Positions 1 through 7,612 of a stretch of DNA of 11,925 bases are shown here, in pieces. Each line of letters begins with the position of its first letter. The first letter of the stretch is position 1. A model generated the notes under the pieces. It searched no databases, was not told the origin of the DNA, and saw nothing but the letters and a program-made list of their open reading frames with translations. The stretch comes from Gemmatimonas sp. UBA7669 (GTDB lineage Bacteria > Gemmatimonadota > Gemmatimonadetes > Gemmatimonadales > Gemmatimonadaceae). The position numbers and the translations under genes are program-made. The stretch lies in NCBI RefSeq assembly GCF_002483225.1, contig NZ_DLHL01000048.1:103000-114924 (forward strand). Direction: 5' to 3'.

Positions 1-2589
<2,589 letters not shown>

Positions 2590-2642
2590 CGACACGCTGA
2601 CGGTCCCCGGTAGTCTGGCTCCGTTCACAGCGGGGCCAGGCG

Positions 2643-2660
2643 CCGGCCCGGGCAGGCCGG
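2643..2660 (+). terminator. Weak candidate hairpin downstream of secA
   Basis: CCGGCC (2643-2648) and GGCCGG (2655-2660) form a perfect 6-bp stem around a 6-base loop, 54 bases after the secA stop. No T-tract follows, so this is at best an imperfect intrinsic terminator. In GC-rich DNA a stem of this size can arise by chance. Confidence 0.25.
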
Positions 2661-2720
2661 GGTGGCAGGACAGCGGAGCGGATCCCCAATGGGGCCCGCT
2701 CGCGGCCGGCAGCCGGACCG

Positions 2721-2790
2721 CGCGGGAACCCGAACGGGGAACTCAGGGACGGGGAACCCGCGGTTGGGGAACCCGGAAACGGGGAGCGGA
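2721..2790 (+). repeat. G-rich 15-bp tandem repeat between secA and the barrel gene
   Basis: The block GGGGA recurs at 2736, 2751, 2766 and 2781, exactly 15 bases apart. A diverged copy (CGGGAACCC) starts at 2723. The best-conserved core is GGGGAACCC, identical at 2751 and 2766. The array lies in the gap between secA and the next gene. The plus strand carries four G4 tracts plus a G3 tract (2746-2748), so a G-quadruplex is conceivable, though several loops would be 11 bases long. No function can be assigned from sequence. Confidence 0.7.
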
Positions 2791-2845
2791 ACCTCATCGC
2801 GAGGTGCGCGGTATCACATTTCGGTGAACGTCTCTCCCTCCTTCT

Positions 2846-2849
2846 GGAG
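2846..2849 (+). promoter_or_regulatory. Ribosome binding site of the barrel gene
   Basis: GGAG lies 6 bases upstream of the ATG at 2856. It fixes that start, and a signal peptide follows directly. Confidence 0.7.
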
Positions 2850-2855
2850 CCTTCC

Positions 2856-3605
2856 ATGACCAGGCGATTGGCCGCAACGGTCGCACTCCTCCTCATCAGC
2901 GCAGTACCGTGGGACAGTGGCAATGCACAACCCCGCGGCGGTGACGGCTATTTCTTCCGTCAGCCCCGCGCCACTTTTGCCTTGCGAGGCGGAGCGGTGC
3001 GCCCCGATGCCAACTCCGAGCTCTTCGACTTCGTGTCGCAGCAGCTCACGGTGGATCGGGGCGATTTTCTTTCGCTGGGAGGGGTCGCTGACATTTCCGT
3101 GGCGCTCAAGGACCGGCTCGAACTGCAGTTCACCGCTGGCGTGAGCAGCCGCCGCGTGGGCTCGGAGTACCGGGACTTCATCGACAACAATGACCAGCCC
3201 ATTGAACAGTCCACCACCTTTCGCCGGGTGCCCCTCACCTTGGGGCTCAAGTACAACCTGCTCCCGGCTGGCCGCTCCGTCAGTCGCTACGCCTGGATTC
3301 CGTCCCGGGTTGTGCCCTACGTCGCAGCGGGCGGGGGCGCGATGAACTATCGTTTCTCGCAGCGCGGCGATTTTGTCGACTTCCAGACCATGGACGTCTT
3401 CGCTGATCGCTTCGAGACCAAGGGTTGGGCCGGCATGGCCTACGGGGCGTTTGGGACCAATTGGAGTCTCTCGCGCAACGTCGGCCTCAACACGGAACTG
3501 CGCTACGATCACGCCCGCGGGCCAACCGGCCAGGATTTCCAGGGCTTCGATCGGATTTCGCTCTCCGGGCTCGGTGTCACCGCAGGTTTCTTCTTCCGCC
3601 TCTGA
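2856..3605 (+). CDS. Exported outer-membrane beta-barrel-like protein
   Basis: The 249-residue product begins with a signal peptide: two arginines, a hydrophobic stretch (LAATVALLLISAV) and a likely cleavage after SGNA, near residue 24. The mature part alternates hydrophobic and polar residues with regular aromatics, has several short strand-like segments (LELQFTAGV, VPLTLGLKYNL, VVPYVAAGGG, VGLNTELRYDH) and ends in VTAGFFFRL, the kind of aromatic-rich last strand expected of small outer-membrane barrels recognised by BAM. The length suits an 8-strand barrel of the OmpA/OmpW type, but I cannot name a family. It is probably co-transcribed with the next gene, which starts 10 bases after its stop. 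A pore, adhesin or structural role is possible; substrate and function are unknown. The barrel call is inferred from composition and the C-terminus. Confidence 0.75.
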   Translation: MTRRLAATVALLLISAVPWDSGNAQPRGGDGYFFRQPRATFALRGGAVRPDANSELFDFVSQQLTVDRGDFLSLGGVADISVALKDRLELQFTAGVSSRRVGSEYRDFIDNNDQPIEQSTTFRRVPLTLGLKYNLLPAGRSVSRYAWIPSRVVPYVAAGGGAMNYRFSQRGDFVDFQTMDVFADRFETKGWAGMAYGAFGTNWSLSRNVGLNTELRYDHARGPTGQDFQGFDRISLSGLGVTAGFFFRL

Positions 3606-3608
3606 GGA
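3604..3608 (+). promoter_or_regulatory. Ribosome binding site overlapping the upstream stop codon
   Basis: GAGGA overlaps the last two bases of the barrel gene's TGA and lies 7 bases before ATG 3616. It favours that start over the in-frame ATG at 3622 (13 bases away) and over a long in-frame upstream extension that would overlap the barrel gene. The arrangement suggests translational coupling of the two genes. Confidence 0.7.
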
Positions 3609-3615
3609 CCAGATC

Positions 3616-4992
3616 ATGACCATGTTGCTGCGTCGCGTGCAGACGGTCGCCTCGTCCGTCACGTTGGCTGCCGGAGTCCTGGCGGGCCTCGGCGGCTTCT
3701 CACCACTGGTTGAGCCGGCTGAAGCGCAGGAAACTGCGCGGCTCGATGAGCGCTTCCAGCCCTGGATCGGATGCTGGGAAACGGTTGGTGCGCCGGAACG
3801 CCGAGTTGGCAGCGCCGACCCGGCCGTACCCTCCCGGGCCTGCATCCTGCCGTCCACCCGTGTGGCTGGTAGCGTTGACCTCGTCATGCTCGACGGCTCG
3901 CGCGAACTCTCGCGTCAGGCCCTGCCGGTACCAGGCCGACCCACCGAAAAGGTGGTGGACGAGTGCCGCGGTACCGAACGGGCCGAATGGCTGGCCAACG
4001 ACACGCGCCTCCTGCTGCGCGCGGAACTCAACTGTGATCGCGGCATTCGTCGCACCGAGACCGGTCTGATGTCCATCGCCTCCACTGGCGAGTGGCTGCA
4101 GCTCCAGACCATCGAGGTTGGCACGAGCACCGCGACCACCGTGGCGCGTTTCCGCTTTGCCGGCGACAGCGGCGCCCCGGGCGACCTGGGTGCAGTGCGT
4201 TCGTCGCGCACCGCGCGCCTCGCCGCCGGTGCGCCGCTCACGCTGGGTCAGGTGCTCGACGTGTCCGTACAGGCACCGCCGGCACTCACCGAGGCCTGGG
4301 TGGCCGAGATGGGGCTGCGCTTTGACCTCGACGCCAAGCGGCTGGTGGCTCTTGCTGATGGTGGCATGCCCGAACGTGTCATCGACCTGCTGGTGGCGCT
4401 CGACAATCCCAAGGCCTTCACGCTGCGCCCGAACGACGCACTGACGGCGGCGGGTCGGCAGGCCGGCACCGCCATTGCCGAAGTGCCGCAGGACAACCAG
4501 TCGCGCTGCGGAAACATGAACGAGTTCTGCTATGGCCCGGGTGGCATGGGGGCCTGGGGCTTTGGTTGGGGCTTCCGTTCGGCCTACTACGGCATGTGGG
4601 ATCCGTTCGACCCCTGGGGCTGGCGCTACAGCCCCTACGGCCCTCTGGGCTACGGCGCGGGTCGTTTCGGTTGGGGCAACCCCTGGGGCTGGCCACTGTA
4701 TGGGCAGGGCCCGATCATCATCGTCAATCAGCCACCGGTTGATCCGGGGCAGGGTGGCGGCGGTGTGGGCGTCACGCCGCGCGGCCGCGCTGTGAATGGC
4801 CTCGGTTACACGCGTGGTCCCATTCAGGGTGGCGCGCAGGGTGGCGGCGGCGGTGGTGTCGCGCCGCGCCCGTCCTACTATCCGTCGGGTGGTTCCGGCA
4901 CGGGGTCGTCGGGTGGCTCGGTTGGCGGCGGCTCGGCAGGTGGCGGCGGCGGTGACGGTGGTGGCCGCACCGCCAAGCCGCGCGGCGGCTGA
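3616..4992 (+). CDS. Secreted Cys-containing protein with Gly/Trp/Tyr-rich tail, function unknown
   Basis: The 458-residue product has a signal peptide (arginines at 6-7, hydrophobic core, likely cleavage after AEA at residue 37). Three parts follow. The first is a globular region opening with WIGCWE, with cysteines at 53, 76, 117 and 140. The second, at about 215-270, reads SVQAPPALTEAWVAEMGLRF then LDAKRLVALADGGMPERVID and looks like a small helical domain. The third starts with cysteines 298 and 305 and becomes low-complexity: PWGW and YGPLGYG blocks, a hydrophobic IIIVNQPP, GRAVNGLGYTRG, then glycine/serine runs. Six cysteines in an exported protein suggest disulfides. It follows the barrel gene by 10 bases, so the pair may act together at the envelope. 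I have an uncertain recollection of similar tails (GRAVNGxGYTRG) in Gemmatimonadota proteins. No enzymatic motif is seen. Confidence 0.8.
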   Translation: MTMLLRRVQTVASSVTLAAGVLAGLGGFSPLVEPAEAQETARLDERFQPWIGCWETVGAPERRVGSADPAVPSRACILPSTRVAGSVDLVMLDGSRELSRQALPVPGRPTEKVVDECRGTERAEWLANDTRLLLRAELNCDRGIRRTETGLMSIASTGEWLQLQTIEVGTSTATTVARFRFAGDSGAPGDLGAVRSSRTARLAAGAPLTLGQVLDVSVQAPPALTEAWVAEMGLRFDLDAKRLVALADGGMPERVIDLLVALDNPKAFTLRPNDALTAAGRQAGTAIAEVPQDNQSRCGNMNEFCYGPGGMGAWGFGWGFRSAYYGMWDPFDPWGWRYSPYGPLGYGAGRFGWGNPWGWPLYGQGPIIIVNQPPVDPGQGGGGVGVTPRGRAVNGLGYTRGPIQGGAQGGGGGGVAPRPSYYPSGGSGTGSSGGSVGGGSAGGGGGDGGGRTAKPRGG

Positions 4993-5023
4993 GGCTCCGC
5001 AGAGGCTTCACCGAGGCTCCACA
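4991..5023 (+). repeat. Three 11-bp direct repeats after the Gly-rich gene
   Basis: GAGGCT recurs at 4991, 5002 and 5013, in three consecutive 11-base units (GAGGCTCCGCA, GAGGCTTCACC, GAGGCTCCACA). The first unit overlaps the stop codon of the upstream gene. It is short, and may be chance or replication slippage. Confidence 0.5.
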
Positions 5024-5042
5024 ACAATTGCGGTGTGCGAAT

Positions 5043-5081
5043 ACAAACGGCGGGAGTCTTCGGACTCCCGCCGTTTGTGTT
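5043..5081. terminator. Bidirectional intrinsic terminator, 16-bp stem with TTCG loop
   Basis: Bases 5043-5058 and 5063-5078 are perfect reverse complements, a 16-bp stem closed by TTCG (5059-5062). The stem runs from an A-rich start (ACAAAC) to a GC-rich top (GGCGGGAGTC) next to the loop. On the plus strand it ends GTTTGTGTT; on the minus strand it also ends in a T-containing GTTTGT, so it can serve both directions. It lies 50 bases after the Gly-rich gene and 30 bases beyond the end of the convergent decarboxylase gene, exactly where a shared terminator is expected. TTCG loops make unusually stable RNA hairpins. Confidence 0.92.
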
Positions 5082-5109
5082 CATCCAGACATGCAGCAAC
5101 GGCGAACGG

Positions 5110-6726
5110 CTATGCCACCTCCGCAGACCGCTCGGCCGACACTTCACGCCCAATTTCCAGCAGTGCTTCAAACACGGCATCCATGTCGTCGTCGGTCGTG
5201 CGATGGTTGACGTGCGCCATGCGCAGCACGAACCGTCCGTTCGCCATGGTGCTGGACGGCACGGCGATTCCGCGCTCCTGCACCCGCATGAGCAACTCGC
5301 GATTGATCTCGTCTACGACCTCGTCCACGTAGCCGCCCACGAACTCGTCACCCCGTTCATGTGATGTGTCACCTGAGATCTGCGTTGGCAGGTAGCGGAA
5401 ACACAACACGTTGAGTGGACTCGGTCCCACACGTTCAAACTCCGGGTGCGCATCCAACCGCGCGGCAAAGCGCTGCACCTGTTCGATGTTCTGCTCGATG
5501 AGCGCGCCAAACTTGTGCACGCCATCGGCCTTGAGTTGCATCCACACCTTGAGCGCCTTGAAGCCACGTGTGAGGTCGAGCCCCACATCGTTGAACGGCT
5601 GACCGCCCGCACTCACGCCGCGTGGCAGCGCACCCAGATATGCCGCACTGCTGCGGAAGGCCGCGTGGTGCACGGCCGGATCACGCACGAGGGCCACGGC
5701 ACATTCGAAGGGCATGGAGCCCCACTTGTGCAGGTCGAATGCCAGCGAGTCGGCTCGCGACAGGCCGCGCACAAGGTGCCGGTAGCGCGGGCTCAGTGCC
5801 AGCAGGGCACCAAAGGCGCCGTCCACATGGAACCACAGCCCATTGGCCTCGGCCACGTCGGCCAGGGCGTCCAGATCATCCACGGCACCGGCGTTCACCG
5901 TGCCCGCCGTTCCCACCACGGCAAATGGCACCAGACCCGCGGCGCGATCGGCCTGCATTTGTGCGTTCAACGCCGTCACATCCATGCGATGATCGGGGCC
6001 TGTTGGCACACGAACAAAAGCCCGGTCACCCAGCCCCAGCCACTCGGCAGCCTTGCGCGCCCAGGAATGCGTTTCGGTGGAGCCATAAAACACCAGCGGG
6101 CCCGAAGCCGCCTCTCCATCAATCTGCTCCGGCCAGCGCTGCACGCCGTCGCGGCGCGGGTTCCGGCCCAGTCGCTCACCCATGGCCATGCGCGCGCAGG
6201 CCAGCCCATGCACATTGGCCATCGTGCCGCCGGTGACAAACAGGCCGCTCGCCCCGGGCAGTCCCATCCACTCCCCGAACCAGCGAATAACCTGCTGTTC
6301 CACCGCGGCAGGCGCCTGATTGAAGCCGGCCAGATGCGGGTTCATGCCCGAGGCAAGAAGATCCGCCAGCATGGCCAGTGGGGTGCCGTTGCCTTGCACC
6401 CACCCGAAGAACCGTGGATGCCAGTTGCCGTTGCCGTATGGCAGGACATGCTGACGAAACTGCTCGTACACGGCCTCGGCCCCTGAGCCGGCTTCCGGTC
6501 CGGCTTCTTCGAACAGGGTCGCCTTGTGGGGAGGCATGGGCCGCCAGGCCGGCGTGTGCGGCAGGGCACGCGTGGCGTCGAACAGGTCATCGAGCATGCG
6601 ATGACCGAGGAGGCGGAGCGCCTCCCACTCGGCATCGCTACTGGGGTCGAATGTTGTGTGCTGAGTCACTGAGATGGGGCGAAGGAACTGGGGACGGTGA
6701 GTCACGTCGGAGCGTGGAGCGTGCAT
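5110..6726 (-). CDS. Group II PLP-dependent amino-acid decarboxylase
   Basis: The 538-residue product belongs to the pyridoxal-phosphate decarboxylase family that includes aromatic-amino-acid, glutamate and aspartate decarboxylases (fold type I, cytoplasmic). Visible: NWHPRFFGW near the N-terminus; GGTMANVHG (166-174), the phosphate-binding loop; TETHSW with the cofactor-stacking His at 220; VGTAGTVNAGAVDDL and HVDGAFG, whose Asp 302 should contact the PLP nitrogen; and DLHKW with the Schiff-base Lys at 334. The C-terminal small domain is complete. Substrate cannot be read from sequence; decarboxylation of an aromatic or acidic amino acid is inferred from family. The frame stays open upstream to 7014 but would then overlap radC. 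ATG 6726 was chosen because the family N-terminus begins soon after it; no Shine-Dalgarno is seen, and GTG 6705 or GTG 6669 are alternatives. It is transcribed alone and divergently from radC. Confidence 0.93.
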   Translation of the reverse strand: MHAPRSDVTHRPQFLRPISVTQHTTFDPSSDAEWEALRLLGHRMLDDLFDATRALPHTPAWRPMPPHKATLFEEAGPEAGSGAEAVYEQFRQHVLPYGNGNWHPRFFGWVQGNGTPLAMLADLLASGMNPHLAGFNQAPAAVEQQVIRWFGEWMGLPGASGLFVTGGTMANVHGLACARMAMGERLGRNPRRDGVQRWPEQIDGEAASGPLVFYGSTETHSWARKAAEWLGLGDRAFVRVPTGPDHRMDVTALNAQMQADRAAGLVPFAVVGTAGTVNAGAVDDLDALADVAEANGLWFHVDGAFGALLALSPRYRHLVRGLSRADSLAFDLHKWGSMPFECAVALVRDPAVHHAAFRSSAAYLGALPRGVSAGGQPFNDVGLDLTRGFKALKVWMQLKADGVHKFGALIEQNIEQVQRFAARLDAHPEFERVGPSPLNVLCFRYLPTQISGDTSHERGDEFVGGYVDEVVDEINRELLMRVQERGIAVPSSTMANGRFVLRMAHVNHRTTDDDMDAVFEALLEIGREVSAERSAEVA

Positions 6727-6876
6727 GGTGCGTCGACGTATCACGCGGGGGCCAGCCGAATCGTGCTGCGTTCGAAAGATAGGAGTGGCGGCGCGATGGT
6801 ACCGTCCTCGGGCGCACCTGGTGGCATAGTGGGCGGCGGCGGCATCCGGCCGCCACACCAACCCGCCATCCCGCGT

Positions 6877-6880
6877 GGAG
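6877..6880 (+). promoter_or_regulatory. Ribosome binding site deciding the radC start
   Basis: GGAG sits 6 bases before ATG 6887. A GTG at 6875 is in frame but overlaps this site, so ATG 6887 is preferred. Confidence 0.75.
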
Positions 6881-6886
6881 TTTCGC

Positions 6887-7612
6887 ATGACGTCTTCTGC
6901 CGTCCCGGTCACTAGCCAGTTTCCCACGTCCCGTCTTAAGATCAAGGAGTTGCCGTCTACGGAGCGGCCGCGTGAACGACTGCGGGCGCTCGGGGCCCAG
7001 GCCCTGAGCACCACGGAACTGCTCGCGCTGCTGTTCGGCTCGGGGCCACGCGGCGCGTCCGCGTTGACCTGTGCGCAGCAGGTGTTTGATCAGTGTGGTG
7101 GGTCGCTTGGGCGTCTCGCAGCCATGCCCTTTGCCTCGCTCACGCGGGCGCATGGTGTGGGTGAGGCACGGGCGGCGGCGGTGCAGGCGGCGCTCGAGCT
7201 TGGTCGGCGCATGACCGGTGAGGCGCGGGAAGCCGGTGTGCCGCTGCGTGGACCGCGTGATGTGGCGGCGGCGTACGCGCCGCGGCTGCAGGACGCGCCG
7301 GTGGAGGAATTTCACGTGGCCATCCTCGACGCGCAGCATCGTTTGGAGCGGGACGTGCTGGTCACACGGGGCTTGCTCAATTCATCGCTGGTGCATCCGC
7401 GCGAGGTCTTTCGCGAGGCCATCGCCGAACGGGCAGCAGCGGTGATTCTGGTGCACAACCATCCGAGTGGTGATCCCACGCCCAGTGCCGAAGATCGCGC
7501 GGTGACGGAACAGTTGGTGGCGGCCGGGCGCCTGCTCGACATCCCGGTGCATGATCACGTCATTGTGGGACGTGGTCGCTATGTCAGCTTTGCGGAGGCA
7601 GGCCTGTTGTGA
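6887..7612 (+). CDS. radC: RadC family protein (JAB/MPN domain)
   Basis: The 241-residue product has the two-part RadC layout and normal length. The N-terminal half starts with IKELPSTERPRERLRALG and LSTTELLALLFGSG, then a helix-hairpin-helix-like HGVGEARAAAVQAALELGRR. The C-terminal half is a JAB/MPN+ metalloprotein fold with HNHPSGDPTPSAED: His 190, His 192 and Asp 203 are the expected zinc ligands, and Glu 177 lies upstream in REVFREA as the candidate catalytic Glu. RadC was once linked to DNA repair, but that link is disputed and its biochemical role is unsettled. Its stop overlaps the start of rel by four bases (GTGA), so the two are very likely one transcript. Nothing looks degraded. 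Confidence 0.96.
   Translation: MTSSAVPVTSQFPTSRLKIKELPSTERPRERLRALGAQALSTTELLALLFGSGPRGASALTCAQQVFDQCGGSLGRLAAMPFASLTRAHGVGEARAAAVQAALELGRRMTGEAREAGVPLRGPRDVAAAYAPRLQDAPVEEFHVAILDAQHRLERDVLVTRGLLNSSLVHPREVFREAIAERAAAVILVHNHPSGDPTPSAEDRAVTEQLVAAGRLLDIPVHDHVIVGRGRYVSFAEAGLL
7594..7598 (+). promoter_or_regulatory. Ribosome binding site of rel inside radC
   Basis: GGAGG lies within the last codons of radC, 10 bases before the GTG at 7609. It supports that GTG as the rel start. Confidence 0.6.

Noticed and set aside
2681..2700. CCCCAATGGGG palindrome in the gap after secA
   Set aside because: The arms are 4 bases with almost no loop; it cannot form a stable hairpin and has no T-tract.
3373..3615. 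Upstream in-frame extension of the Gly-rich protein gene
   Set aside because: It would overlap the barrel gene by more than 230 bases and bury the signal peptide; ATG 3616 has a proper ribosome site.
2814..3887. 357-codon minus-strand frame opposite the barrel gene
   Set aside because: The plus-strand gene has a ribosome site, signal peptide and barrel-like C-terminus; the antisense product shows none of these.
5446..6486. 346-codon plus-strand frame inside the decarboxylase region
   Set aside because: It is antisense to the PLP-binding core, whose motifs are all on the minus strand.
6737..6743. Possible -10 element (TGATACG on the minus strand) for the decarboxylase
   Set aside because: No plausible -35 lies 16-18 bases upstream, so the match is too weak to list as a promoter.
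6727..7014. N-terminal extension of the decarboxylase
   Set aside because: It would overlap radC and adds about 96 Arg-rich residues with no counterpart in the family.
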